Notes: generated by a model from the sequence alone, not told the origin. Positions 10,680-20,779 are shown, counted from the first letter of the stretch. The stretch: 64,000 nucleotides of DNA from Eukaryota sp. TZLM1-RC (GCA_040285825.1 JAUPSS010000004.1:3204550-3268549), one strand, 5' to 3'. Translations and numbers: made by a program.

Positions 10680-11760
10680 TTTATCTCCAGTTTATCTCCC
10701 GACTTATGGCAATCATGTTTCCCCATATCCATTCAAGAAATTCCAGACAGAAGTTTATATTCATTAAAATTTGCGTTGAAAAAGCTCCAACGACATCTTT
10801 TGAAAAATTTTGAAAACAAGGATTTTATTGCCCGACTTAGCACGGCTAAGAAAGAAAATCCTGCTTTTGCCAATTTTTTGATTGATTTGAAGGACAGTTC
10901 ATCTGCAGTTTTGATAAATCAAATTCCCCAGATTTATGGTCTATTTTTGAATGACGACCAATGGACCACTGCTATGAGAATGCGTTGTTATTCATGGCCT
11001 TGTAATTTGCCCAATGATTTGTTTTGTAAATGTGGAGCTGGTTTGACATTATCACATTTATTTAATTGTAATTGATATATTTCCTATCGTTCTACGTTGC
11101 ATGATGCAGTCAGAGATCAAATCCATGCAATGTGTAATTCCTATCATATTGAATCTTTTGTAGAACCTTTGTTGAGGTCTCTTGATATAAATGAAAGCGT
11201 AAGAGATTCAGAATATGGAAAACGACGTGCTGATGTTGTTGTGCCCTCGTTTGATGATGTCATGAATGTTGTTGATGTCGTAACAGTGGATGTTTGCAAG
11301 AAAAATGCCTTGAAAAATGCTCAATCCGAAGTATCCCCCTTGATGACTCCGAATTGTACAAACGGAAAAAGTATGCAAATCCTTTAAAAGAATTGAAACA
11401 TGTTCGCCATGTAGATTACCAAATTTGCCCATTTGCTATATCGTTGTATGGTCGTCTTGGAAAAACTGCTTTGAATTTTATTGATGATTTTGAAAATCTT
11501 GTGAAAAAAAGAATGAATAAGCGTTTTGATCGTCGCTTGTGGCTAAATCGTATTGTTTTTACTATTTTCAAATCAATTTCTAAAATGATTTCGAAAGCTT
11601 TAATGTCTGTCAGTGCACATTATGAAAACATTGCTGCTGTAAGGTTTGATGGTGTGGAAGCTTGTTTTGAAGATATTGACTTTTAGACTGTGGTTTTGAA
11701 AATAAATTAAAATTAAATTAAAAAAAAATTAAAACTATTCCAAACTAATAAACAATAAAG
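10680..11760 (+). mobile_element. Non-LTR retrotransposon 3' end, family B, copy B1 (degenerate)
   Basis: The frame begins before 10776 with a thumb-like segment (LSPDLWQSCFP, KLQRHLLKNFENKD), then the zinc knuckle CKCGAGLTLSHLFNC (CxCx7Hx3C), HDAVRDQIHAMCN and the endonuclease core RRADVVVP..VVDVVTVDV. A stop after the knuckle and a frameshift near 11340 break it. The C-terminal block PFAISLYGRLGKTALNFIDDFE and a terminal DIDF follow, then an A/T-rich tail. It is 5'-truncated, with no reverse transcriptase motifs present. Confidence 0.8.
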
Positions 11761-12489
11761 CTGGTCAAGGCTAACACAAAAGCTGATGAAAAGCACATAC
11801 TCGGTTTGAACATTAAAGATGGTCCTTACGTTGTTTTAAAAATCCCAAGCACGGTAGCGTCACTTGTAACAGGTTAAGCTCGCAGTATAGCTTTCATTAA
11901 ACAATAATCACATCTTTTGATAATGGGACCCAATTTTGCTATGTAGAATATTACTACAAAATCTGTTTATATCTTTTCATTATACAGAATTTAAGTGATA
12001 TTTTACCATGTCTCTGATGATTTATTTACCTTGAAACAGACATTATAACTGCGTCTTCTTCTTCTTCGGCGTCGCTGTCGTCGTTGAGTGGTGAAGATGA
12101 CATAAGTACTTCATAGTATTGGGACCAGTTGATGGGCATAAGGACAACAATGTTGTTAAAGAGTAAATGGTTTGGGAAAGTAAAGTGTTACGAAGACCAA
12201 TATCCACGTTTCCACAACGTCTCCAAGAAGACGTAGCGTCTTTTAGAAAGAGACATGGCAAAAGTATCGTCTTTGTCAACACTATTTATTTTCATCTCAC
12301 AATGCATTGTCTACATTTTCGAATTACATAATGAAACTAGAATGAAGCCAAAATGTTGCTAATTAAGTAGTCCCTGCTGATACTTGGTTACTTCTTCGAA
12401 TGAATGGTTCAGTTGATTAACCTTGCACTATGACAACATAAATTTTGTTAACTATCAACTTGGAGCGATATAACTATTTTGGTTGATCT
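11761..12489. other. No clear gene
   Basis: A short open stretch near 11765-11876 (KHILGLNIKDGPYVVLKIP then a stop) could be a gene remnant; I cannot name it. The rest shows no convincing coding signal. Confidence 0.3.
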
Positions 12490-13300
12490 TTTTTTTTTAA
12501 ATTTAATTTTATTCAAAACCTATAAATCAACATCTAAAAAATCCATCTCTCCCAAAACAAAAACACTAGATGCAACTCTCTCATAGTGAGATCCAAGAGA
12601 AAGCAAAGCATCAGAAACCATCTTCAACATCCCCTTAAAAATAGAAAACACAATTCTATTTTGCCAAAACAATCTGTTGAAATTTCTGCCAGTTCTTCTC
12701 TTTACAATCATTTCAAAATCATCCAAAAAACGTAAAGCAGTTGGTGCAAGTGAACCAAAAAGGGAAAATACAAATGGATACAAATTGTATTTTGCATGCT
12801 GTAGACTGGCCAATTTGGACAAAGGTTCATTGTATTTTTTGAATTTAAAATTTTCAGCATTTGAAAGGGGATTATGAATTTCAGAATTAACAAGCCTTTC
12901 ATTTGAGGCATTACAAGGATCAACAGACATTACATCCAATAAAATGAAGCTTCCATCTAATCCAGGTAATATGAGATCACCTCTATTATTCTTATGAAAA
13001 TCATTTTCAGCATCAAACAGATTTGACAACAAAGGTTCCAAGAAGGATTCAATTCTATGAGATTTACACATACAATATAACTGGTCTCTTACAGCATCAT
13101 GAACCTTGCTTCTAAAAGTAATAAAATGTTTACAATTTAACAAATGAGTAGTTGTAATTTCTCGAGAACATTTACAAATTAAATTATGAGGTAAATTATC
13201 AGGCCAGATAAAGGAACGAAATCTCATATTCAGAGTCCAAGCAGAATCGGATAGAATTGGTTGATCAGACCATATTTTGCAAAAATTTTTGTAAACGGAA
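12490..13300 (-). mobile_element. Non-LTR retrotransposon 3' end, family C, copy C1 (open frame)
   Basis: The minus-strand frame stays open from about 13290 to the stop at 12520. It has the zinc knuckle CKCSREITTTHLLNC, then VHDAVRDQLYCMCK, the endonuclease-like segment NNRGDLILPGLDG..LLDVMSVDP, KYNLYPFVFSLFGSLAPTALRFLDDFE and a terminal FLDVDL. The 3' untranslated end carries a poly(A) run of ten. It is 5'-truncated near 13300. The intact frame suggests a rather young insertion. Confidence 0.8.
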
Positions 13301-13608
13301 ATAGTTTAGAGATTGATTACACAAGTACCTTGTGAATTGAACAAAGGCCCCTAATTTCATTTCCCTAGTTTTCATACAGGTTAATGAATTGTTAATGACC
13401 TAAGATCACTAAATAAATAAGCCATAAATAAATGTTACAACAGTTTTCTGAAAAGCGAATATCTAAGATACCGAGTGCGAGTGCATATTGCGTTCTTTCA
13501 GTCATTCAAACTCGGTAGAGCGCGATATATCTTATACAGTTTACCAGTGTTGTATCACGTAGGGTGATCTCAGCATTTCAGTCAATAGCCAATTGATAAG
13601 TGTTTCCC

Positions 13609-13624
13609 AAAATATGTATGTAAT
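13609..13624. repeat. Target-site duplication, left copy, of C2
   Basis: AAAATATGTATGTAAT, 16 bp, repeated exactly at 13895-13910 on the other side of C2. Confidence 0.85.
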
Positions 13625-13894
13625 GGTTTTTGGTTCACTTGCACCAACTGCTTTACGTTTTTTGGATGATTTTGAAATGATTGTAAAGAGAAGAACTGGC
13701 AGAAATTTCAACAGATTGTTTTGGCAAAATAGAATTGTGTTTTCTATTTTTAAGGGGATGTTGAAGATGGTTTCTGATGCTTTGCTTTCTCTTGGATCTC
13801 ACTATGAGAGAGTTGCATCTAGTGTTTTTGTTTTGGGAGAGATGGATTTTTTAGATGTTGATTTATAGGTTTAGAATAAAATTAAATTTTAAAA
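13625..13894 (+). mobile_element. 5'-truncated family-C insertion, copy C2, with target-site duplication
   Basis: About 270 bp nearly identical to the last part of C1 but in the opposite orientation, covering VFGSLAPTALRFLDDFE to the terminal DVDL, the 3' untranslated region and a poly(A) run. It is flanked by perfect 16-bp direct repeats. The pattern (3' end retained, 5' end lost, A tail, target duplication) is that of target-primed reverse transcription. Confidence 0.9.
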
Positions 13895-13910
13895 AAAATA
13901 TGTATGTAAT
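13895..13910. repeat. Target-site duplication, right copy, of C2
   Basis: Exact copy of 13609-13624. Its last nine bases also form the start of the target duplication of the next element, B2. Confidence 0.85.
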
Positions 13911-13914
13911 TATT

Positions 13915-14525
13915 TTTTTTATAAACTGAAATGTATTTTCAACGCTAACAAAACATTAAACAAAAAACTAGAACTCAATATCCTCAATACACGCATCAAC
14001 ATCATCAAATCTTTTCAGCGCGCGATTTTTATACTCTATTCCTAATTGTAACAGTGCTTTGGTCAACATTTCTGGAATTGCTTTAAGAATACTAAAAACA
14101 ATTCTATTGTGCCAGAAATTGAAGTTCAATTCTTTTCCTGTTCTTTCTTTTATTAAACTTCTGAAACCTTCAAGAAATTTAATGCCAGATATTCCAATGT
14201 TACCAAAAAGAGAAACAGCAAATGGAACCAACTGATACTTGACATGCTCAACACGTCCTAGCTGAGATAAGGGTTCATTGTACTTTTTGATTTTGCTCTT
14301 TTCAGCAAAGCAAAGTGGAGTTTCATCTCTTTTAGCAAAATCAATTGCTGAGTCTTTACAAACATCAACAGTAACAACATCAACAACTTTAATAACACCA
14401 TCAGACGCAGGGGTAATTAAATCAGCACGGCGTTTCCCAAAAGTATTTTCATCTTCATTTTCAGATGACAACCTTCGCACAAGTGGTTCAACAAAAGCTT
14501 CAATGTGATGACTTTTGCACATAGC
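13915..14525 (-). mobile_element. 5'-truncated non-LTR insertion, copy B2, open frame
   Basis: The minus-strand frame (14552-13968) encodes YAMCKSHHIEAFVEPLVRRL, the endonuclease core KRRADLITP..VVDVVTVDV, KYNEPLSQL, PFAVSLFGNIGISGIKFLEGF and a terminal CIEDIEF, a relative of family B. The 3' side has an A-rich tail next to GTATGTAATTATT (13902-13914), which recurs at 14526-14538 on the 5' side. This is a 13-bp target-site duplication. The zinc knuckle and everything upstream were not copied. Confidence 0.85.
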
Positions 14526-14538
14526 GTATGTAATTATT
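14526..14538. repeat. Target-site duplication, right copy, of B2
   Basis: GTATGTAATTATT, repeated at 13902-13914, where it overlaps the C2 duplication. Confidence 0.75.
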
Positions 14539-14591
14539 GAAGGGCAATCCAATCTTGAGGGTTGAACTCAGTACTTAATTCTATTTAACAG

Positions 14592-14804
14592 ATTTTTGCC
14601 TCACCAACGGAGGTTCTGGTCACAGAGTTCTATATGTACGAAACCTCAAGTAAGTCGATCAGGAGAATCGGCGATGATAAAGACATTGATAAAGGGTACC
14701 GGGTACGGATTTTTACCAAAGCGCCCTTTGAACAAAAGGACAAATGGACTACAAATGTTGTCAATTGTAATGAAAAAAACACAATAACAAGATACTGTTT
14801 ATAA
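14592..14804 (+). other. Unidentified open stretch
   Basis: About 70 open codons (VLVTEFYMYETSSKSI.. to a TAA at 14802) lie downstream of a splice-acceptor-like TTTAACAG. The composition looks protein-like but I recognise no family. It could be the remnant of the host sequence into which B2 and C2 inserted. Confidence 0.25.
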
Positions 14805-15099
14805 ATGTGCTTATGGCGTAGGCCAACTATGAATAGATTTTGTTAGTCATTAAAAATGAACTAATTCCTAAGATCAACAGTCCTTCCGTCTTTGTTTTTT
14901 TGATTTTGAATTTTGCTACCGCTTCCCAAATGTTGTTGATTTACTTAATTCTTCAAATAATAATTATTTTACAGACCCTGAAAATGCTTCCAATTGTTTG
15001 CCCCAGATATTTGGAGTAAATGCTTTTCCGAAAATGTACAGGTAACACCTAGAACGCTAGAAAATTTGAGGTATTGTGTTAAAAATTGTAACAAAAATT

Positions 15100-15200
15100 A
15101 ACAATAATTTTTGTAGGCTTGTATTTTAATGCTCGTCTTGGCTCGGCCAAAAAAGATAATTTCGCTATCCGAAATTGTCGTTTAGATGTCCACAACAGTT
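15100..15200 (+). mobile_element. Short non-LTR element fragment
   Basis: The frame reads FNARLGSAKKDNFAI, resembling the pre-knuckle segment ARLSTAKKENPAF of family B. Only a few dozen codons are left. Confidence 0.35.
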
Positions 15201-15277
15201 CCTCTCCGTGTTGAAGCAAATTGTTTGGTTATACCAAAACAGCAAAAACGCATGTTTGATAACAATTCCTTGTTTTT

Positions 15278-15560
15278 TTAAAATAAGTCCATAGACAGAG
15301 GGAATTTGAGTAACTCAAGCAGCATCAGGAAATTAGGAATGTTTTTTGAAAAAATTGCGAAAGCGGGATTTTGAGTTCTGCTTAAGCCAAGTCTTACTTC
15401 ATAATCCAAGCTTTCATAAAATTTAACCAGATGGTGATGAAGCTTTTTCAAACAAAAACATAATATTGGGAGTGATCGGTTGGGAATTTTTTGAACATTC
15501 TGAGGAAAACACTGAATCCAGATATCACTGGCCACATTATCAAATTCCAATTGAAGTTGA
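15278..15560 (-). mobile_element. Non-LTR element fragment, family F
   Basis: The frame encodes DIWIQCFPQNVQKIPNRSL and then LKKLHHHLVKFYESLDYEV and NPAFAIF. These match the thumb-like region just before the zinc knuckle in families A and B. It is cut before the knuckle, so both ends are lost. Confidence 0.55.
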
Positions 15561-15840
15561 TTTAAGTAAAAATTAAATTAATTCTCTTTCCAAGATGACC
15601 AAAAATACAGTTTTATCGCTTCAATCTAAGGTTCGAACACACCGCCACACGTGTGACTTCGTTAGAACTTTACACTAAGCCGATGTTGAGAATAACATTA
15701 TCACTGATGAATCTTCGGATGTTATATTCAATAGTTTTTTGATCAAAAAAAGTGCTTTTTTCCGTTTGTGTAATTGATGTGGGAAACAAACTGATAACAC
15801 TGGTCGTTTCGAGATCAAGTGTGGACTAGGCATTAAAGGA

Positions 15841-16440
15841 TCAGTAGTAATTGCAGAAATTCACACTGTGTGATTTTCCTAGCACACGCATGGCATTTTT
15901 CACCACACGTGTGACTTCGAACCTTACTTCAATCTTCGGAATCAATGTCATCAAAATAGGAGACTGATAAACCTTTGCAAGACGTGCATCAGGTTTAAAG
16001 GGTAATTTTGCAAGATTTTCTCTCACAAACTGAAAACAAATACTAATACCATAAGGTACTGCGTAATTATTGAATTTAAATCCGTTCTTTTGGAAAAAAT
16101 CATAGCTTTGGTGTTTGTACCTCAATGAGAGTTTTGTTGATTGTGCATCGGGTTGTCCATATCACATTTCACCACATAATTTTGTACTTTTTAAGTTGAG
16201 GTCTATTACGTAGATTTTTACATTGTTACATTTGATTGTAAGGCTTCACTAATATTTCCCTCTTCTGTTAAGTGAACATCAATATTGTTGGTTTCAATAA
16301 CAATTGAACAAATAAGAGGAGGATTATAGGTAGGTGCATTTTGATGAAGGACACGAGCAGCAATAAAGGGTGCCTTCTTAACCTTTTTCTTCTTTCCACA
16401 AATACCATCAATTCAATTCACCATTAATTCGAATTCTGCA
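15841..16440 (-). pseudogene. Degenerate unidentified gene
   Basis: On the minus strand, open pieces such as APFIAARVLHQNAPTYNPPL near 16370 and a 94-codon frame at 16125-15841 alternate with stops and frame changes. It looks like a decayed coding region of a family I do not recognise. A 17-bp sequence containing CACACGTGTG is present at 15645 and again at 15903. Confidence 0.3.
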
Positions 16441-16491
16441 ATGCTTTGACATTTGAAACTGAATATTCAGGTGCAACTAAGTTTTCAAAAT

Positions 16492-18300
16492 CTCTGGGCT
16501 CCTGAGGCAGCTCGCTACTACCATTCCTCTCAACAAACCTTTTCTTTGTTGAACATTCGACAGAAATCGGAAATTGTCGAATGTTTCTCAAGGACTTCGA
16601 AAAACTTCTTTACTCTTTAATTTTGTTGTACTGGGCTCTAGGCTGTATTGAGGTCAAAAATGAATCTGTTCGAATTTGGGATAGTGTTGAAGGTTCCTGT
16701 TGCAGCCTTATTTGATAATCTATGCCGTCCATAGAACGATCCCTAGAGTTTTGAGAGGGAGGTAAGCGATAACGGTGAGATTGTGGGAAATGGTCAGGAC
16801 AGAAGGCACCTTGACCAGACCACCAAGATGGTGTAATCGATGAGGACCTAAACATTGTGCTGAAGTAAAACAAAGACAGTGGTTAAATTGAAAATATTGA
16901 GACGAATGTTGAGAATAAGGTAAGTGAGAAGGGTGAGAGCCAAAAGCGGGACGCGTTCTGGAAAAATGGGAGTATCCTGTGTAGGGACTTGAGTCACTGG
17001 GATAATTCGTTGAAGCTTTAGGGAGATTTTGGCAATATGATTTTAGAACAAAAGTTCGTAATTCAATTTAATTCAATTTAAATTGAAGTGTCCGTCAACA
17101 AGAAAACGGAAAACTCAATGATCATAATAAACAAAAGTTATTTCAGCATCTCTGAAAAATACGCTTCGTTATGTGCGTTGAATTCCTTTGAAATCAGTGG
17201 TGGGTTCACCGATGCCTGTGAATTGAATCACAATATTGATTTCTTATCTAAATTCCCATCAATGTTTGCTGCCAGGAATTAACAGTTTATCGAATTTCTT
17301 GGGCAAAGGGTTTGTTCAAATAAAAAACATAAAATAAAAAAAATAAAATCTTCATCTTGCTGTGGTGAAATTGCAGCAGTCTGTTCTTATTGGTTTTGAA
17401 GACATGGATTTTTCTAAACGACTTATTGTGACTAAGATTAATAATCCCGTCTTTGCTGCCTTTTTATCAGACATTCAGAACTGCACTAGTTTAATATCTC
17501 AGCAACCAAGGCCATTTGGTCTTCACTTAACAAATGAAGCTTGGAAACAAAACATGCGGTTGAGATTAGGGATGTATCCAAGTGGTCTTTTGGACAATTC
17601 TTATTGTATTTGTAACAAAAAACCTACTGCCAATTTTCGTCATATTGTGAGCTGTAAGAAATTTCTCCAATATAGGTCAGTTCTTCATAATGCCGTTCGT
17701 GATGTGACATATGAGATGTTCAAGTGTTACAATTTTAGTTGCAAAGTAGAACCTTTGTTGAAGCATTATAGTGATGATAATCTTTTTAATTCACGTCGAG
17801 GTGATTTAATTGCTCCTTTTGTGGATTCCTCTCAAGTTGTTGTTGATTTCACTACAGTTGATCCCTTTGCTTTTGTTTATCGCGATGATGTTTTACTTAG
17901 TACTAATGGTCATTTAAACAAGGCTGAAGATCGTAAGAGAGATAAATATACTGAGATATTAAATGATTTAAATAAGAACCTTTATTCGAAGTTCTCGTTT
18001 GTTCTTTTTGCCTTTTCGATTTTTGGCAATATTGGACAATCCGCCTTGAATTTCATTTATGATTTTGGTAATTTATGTCGTTCAAGTGGTAAGTATTTTG
18101 CAGGGAATTTATGGAAGAATCGTATCATTTTCGCTTTTTACAGAAGTGTTCCCAAGTACTTGAGTTTAATGATGTCCAATCTTTATAAGGATTCATCAAG
18201 AGTTGGCGTGGAAAAATTTAGTTTCTTATGTGTTTTAGTTTGTTTTGTTGTTATTTGATTCTTCGTAGAAAATAATATAATATTTTTATAAAAAATTAAA
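16492..18300 (+). mobile_element. Composite non-LTR insertion A2
   Basis: About 1.8 kb that recurs almost unchanged at 28813-30640 (A3). The first 860 bp have no plausible protein and end in an A-rich stretch (about 17320-17350). The second part is a 5'-truncated family-A non-LTR 3' end. The left edge is the same in both copies (CTCTGGGCTCCTGAGG), while the flanking DNA differs, so the composite as a whole was duplicated or mobilised. Confidence 0.8.
17362..18258 (+). CDS. Non-LTR element C-terminal protein (zinc knuckle plus restriction-like endonuclease)
   Basis: The frame of 298 codons is uninterrupted. It holds a thumb-like start (KLQQSVLIGFEDMDF), MRLRLGMYPSGLLDN, the zinc knuckle CICNKKPTANFRHIVSC, LHNAVRDVTYEMFKCYN, then the PD-(D/E)xK-type endonuclease core: RRGDLIAP, VVDFTTVDP and KRDKY. 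The C-terminus has FAFSIFGNIGQSALNF. In intact elements of this kind the domain follows the reverse transcriptase and nicks target DNA. No reverse transcriptase is present here, so this is a truncated copy. Confidence 0.75.
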   Translation: MVKLQQSVLIGFEDMDFSKRLIVTKINNPVFAAFLSDIQNCTSLISQQPRPFGLHLTNEAWKQNMRLRLGMYPSGLLDNSYCICNKKPTANFRHIVSCKKFLQYRSVLHNAVRDVTYEMFKCYNFSCKVEPLLKHYSDDNLFNSRRGDLIAPFVDSSQVVVDFTTVDPFAFVYRDDVLLSTNGHLNKAEDRKRDKYTEILNDLNKNLYSKFSFVLFAFSIFGNIGQSALNFIYDFGNLCRSSGKYFAGNLWKNRIIFAFYRSVPKYLSLMMSNLYKDSSRVGVEKFSFLCVLVCFVVI

Positions 18301-18308
18301 TAAAAAAA

Positions 18309-18341
18309 TAGATTTATGTTTGTAATACAAACATAAATCTA
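18309..18341. repeat. Perfect 16-bp-arm palindrome
   Basis: TAGATTTATGTTTGTA, one A, then its exact reverse complement. It lies just after the A-rich end of A2 and before histone quartet 1. Confidence 0.9.
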
Positions 18342-18619
18342 CAAACTTTGTATGGTCCTCTTAATTTGCGCCATTACCACTCATCATCATCTTGAAATGT
18401 TTTTGAAAAGCTGCCTGTACTGGCACATTGGTAGTTTGTTCTGATAATCTTCAGTTAGTACACATTTCACGACTGATGGTGTTCAGATTCAATTCACTCG
18501 TTTTTCTTTTGTAATAAATTAATCTCCACATACACACATGAAAGAAATCAACCAATGGAGCTAAAAAACATAAGTGCAGATTTTTATTTAAATAAGAAGA
18601 TTACATTTATCACCCAAAA

Positions 18620-18635
18620 AGTGTTCAAAAACACC
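18620..18635 (-). terminator. Histone 3' stem-loop, H2A copy 1
   Basis: On the minus strand GGTGTT TTTG AACACT forms a 6-bp stem and 4-nt loop shortly after the H2A stop, followed within about 12 nt by ATAAA. Confidence 0.8.
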
Positions 18636-18647
18636 ATACAAAACAAC

Positions 18648-19031
18648 CTAGATTTCTTGAGAAGCTTGTTCTTCGGCTTCAACACGAGCCTTGGATCCCT
18701 TGGGAAGGAGATCGGAATGAATATGAGGAAGGACACCACCAGAGGGAATCATGATGTGGGACAAGAGCTTGCTGAGTTCTTCATCATTACGGATAGCCAA
18801 GAGAATGTGTCTGGGGACAATACGGGTCTTCTTGTTATCTCTAGCAGCGTTACCAGACAATTCAAGAACCTCAGCGGTGAGGTATTCGAGCACAGCAGCC
18901 ATATAGACGGGAGCGCCAGCTGCAATACGTTCAGCATAGCGACCTTCACGGAGGTAACGACGGATACGACCTACAGGGAATTGGAGTCCAGCTTTGAAGG
19001 AGAGAGTACGAGCACCAGTTTCTTCAGCCAT
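18648..19031 (-). CDS. Histone H2A (H2A.X-type C-terminus), copy 1
   Basis: 127 residues starting [21 protein letters not shown], followed by the histone fold with [17 protein letters not shown] and [16 protein letters not shown]. The protein ends SQEI. The SQ(E/D)-hydrophobic tail is the H2A.X signature phosphorylated by ATM/ATR-type kinases at DNA breaks; here it is on the core H2A of the cluster. The start is the ATG at 19031. An upstream in-frame extension is AT-rich and not histone-like. It is transcribed divergently from H2B across 149 bp. Confidence 0.95.
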   Translation of the reverse strand: MAEETGARTLSFKAGLQFPVGRIRRYLREGRYAERIAAGAPVYMAAVLEYLTAEVLELSGNAARDNKKTRIVPRHILLAIRNDEELSKLLSHIMIPSGGVLPHIHSDLLPKGSKARVEAEEQASQEI

Positions 19032-19180
19032 GAGAGATAAATTAATGAGAAAAAGGAAATAGAATTTCAATTCCAACACGACAATTTTGATTGTTGCAAG
19101 GTTGTCATTTGTGGCAAAACATTGAATCAGCTTGTTTTTGCTGCAAAAACTGAATCTCGATCACCATTTCTATCAATCTC
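19032..19180. promoter_or_regulatory. Shared H2A-H2B divergent promoter, cluster 1
   Basis: 149 bp between the two start codons. The sequence is largely conserved in cluster 2, including TTGTCATTTGTGGCAAAACA and ATTGAATCAGCTTG, which suggests functional elements. No canonical TATA box is obvious. Confidence 0.6.
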
Positions 19181-19615
19181 ATGCCTGGAAAAAAGTCTGT
19201 CAAGTCTACCAAATCCATCAAGGGAGTTCCATCCAAAGCCCCATCAAAGGCCCCCGCCAAAGCTGTAAGCAAGGCTGTTGCTGAAGGAGGTGCTGTCGCT
19301 GCTGCCCCCAAGCGTAAGAAGGCCCGTAAGGAGACATGGGCTACTTATATTTACCGTGTCCTTCGTCAAGTCCATCCCGATACTGGTATCTCCACTAAGG
19401 CCATGGGAATCATGAACTCTTTTGTCAATGACATTTTTGAACGTATCGCCACTGAAGCTTCCCGTCTTGCTCGTGTTAACAAGAGAAATACTCTTTCTTC
19501 TCGTGAGATTCAGACTGCTGTTAGATTATTGCTACCTGGTGAACTCTCCAAGCATGCTGTTTCTGAAGGAACCAAGGCTGTTACCAAGTTTACCTCTGCT
19601 GGTGAAGGTGAATAG
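19181..19615 (+). CDS. Histone H2B, copy 1
   Basis: 144 residues. A Lys/Ala/Ser-rich tail ([18 protein letters not shown]..) is followed by the H2B fold: [37 protein letters not shown] and the C-terminal [22 protein letters not shown]. It differs from copy 2 at a tail residue (GGAVAA against GGVVAA) and near the end (AGEGE against AGEAE). A 3' stem-loop follows. Confidence 0.96.
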   Translation: MPGKKSVKSTKSIKGVPSKAPSKAPAKAVSKAVAEGGAVAAAPKRKKARKETWATYIYRVLRQVHPDTGISTKAMGIMNSFVNDIFERIATEASRLARVNKRNTLSSREIQTAVRLLLPGELSKHAVSEGTKAVTKFTSAGEGE

Positions 19616-19631
19616 ATTTGTGGTATTTGAT

Positions 19632-19647
19632 AGTGTTTTTCAACACT
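19632..19647 (+). terminator. Histone 3' stem-loop, H2B copy 1
   Basis: AGTGTT TTTC AACACT: perfect 6-bp stem with UUUC loop 16 nt after the stop codon, followed by GGATAAAT. Confidence 0.85.
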
Positions 19648-19998
19648 GGATAAATTTGTTTTTTATTGTGTTTTAATTTAAAATGTTTATTGATGTTTTC
19701 ATCAGGATTGAAGGTTTGGGGGAAACGCAAATGGCAATTGTTTAACCAAATTGGGATTTGCTAAACCTGTTGGTCCTAAACAGAACCCAAATTGAATATT
19801 TCAATAGTTCCATATAGGAGAACAGCTAGGTGCACATCTAATGAAGAACGACAACAAAGCCAATAGTCTAGACAACCAAACCACCAAAAACTAACCATCC
19901 AACAATAGCAAATGATAATTGATTCTCGCAAGACATTTTCCCTGCTCTGAATTTCTGCTCAATTACAATGCAGAATGACATAATCCTGATCTACACTA

Positions 19999-20406
19999 AT
20001 GGCCCGTACTAAGCAAACCTCTCGCAAGACTACCTCCACCAAGACTCCTAGAAAGCATTTGGCTACCAAGGCTGCTCGCAAAGCTGCCCCTGCTACTGGT
20101 GGTATCAAGAAACCCCATCGTTATCGCCCTGGTACGGTTGCTCTCCGTGAAATCAGAAAGTACCAAAAGTCTACTGAGCTCTTGATCCGCAAGCTTCCCT
20201 TCCAACGTTTGGTCAGAGAAATTGCTCAAGAATTTAAGGGTGAGTTGAGATTCCAAGCCTCTGGCATCTCTGCACTTCAAGAAGCTGCCGAAGCTTACCT
20301 TGTTGGTTTGTTTGAAGACACCAATCTCTGTGCTATCCACGCTAAACGTGTTACCATTATGCCCAAGGATATGGCCTTGGCTAAGAGAATTCGTTCTGAT
20401 TTTTAA
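19999..20406 (+). CDS. Histone H3, copy 1
   Basis: 135 residues after Met removal would match canonical length. The tail keeps K4, K9, K14, K18, K23, K27 and K36 but has T at position 10, S-T in place of G12-G13 and A at position 28, so the usual Ser10 is Thr and Ser28 is lost. The fold has [34 protein letters not shown] and [20 protein letters not shown]. The C-terminus is RIRSDF. The protein is identical to copy 2. The start ATG directly precedes ARTKQTSRK. Confidence 0.97.
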   Translation: MARTKQTSRKTTSTKTPRKHLATKAARKAAPATGGIKKPHRYRPGTVALREIRKYQKSTELLIRKLPFQRLVREIAQEFKGELRFQASGISALQEAAEAYLVGLFEDTNLCAIHAKRVTIMPKDMALAKRIRSDF

Positions 20407-20423
20407 TTGTGCTTTATAGTTGT

Positions 20424-20439
20424 GGTGTTCTTCAATACT
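20424..20439 (+). terminator. Histone 3' stem-loop, H3 copy 1
   Basis: GGTGTT CTTC AATACT: six pairs including two G-U wobbles, CUUC loop, followed by TTGAATAAAT. Confidence 0.75.
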
Positions 20440-20779
20440 CAACTTTTGAATAAATTTAGATTTCAATTTTGTTTCGTTTAAAATATCATTACACAAAATA
20501 AATGGCAAAAAAAGACAGCTACTATGCTTGTTAATTTTGTCGGTTTATCAACTACAGCAGCATTGCATACACTGCTGAATCATCAATATGCGTTTCTGGC
20601 CTTTCAGCACCAACATTGTCCTAATTACACAGACCATGACATCAACCAAGTTGAAGAACCCTGAAACCCAACATTCACCATTGACAAACAAGAATTAATC
20701 CTGGCAAGACAATTTGTAAAATCAAACTCAAATTCCCAAACTCCTTTCAAATCTTGTATTCTTATCTTCATCGATCTCA

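Noticed and set aside
12043-12282. 79-codon minus-strand frame
   Set aside because: No motif, low complexity end, and no neighbouring support; probably chance.
15625-15640. GGTTCGAAC as a tRNA T-loop
   Set aside because: No acceptor stem, D-arm or anticodon arm can be drawn around it.
16610-16873. 87-codon minus-strand frame shared by A2 and A3
   Set aside because: Conserved only because the whole block is duplicated; no protein motif and opposite to the element direction.
18555-19040. Antisense open frame over H2A (also over H3, H4 and cluster 2)
   Set aside because: Histone codon bias leaves the opposite strand open; no independent coding evidence.
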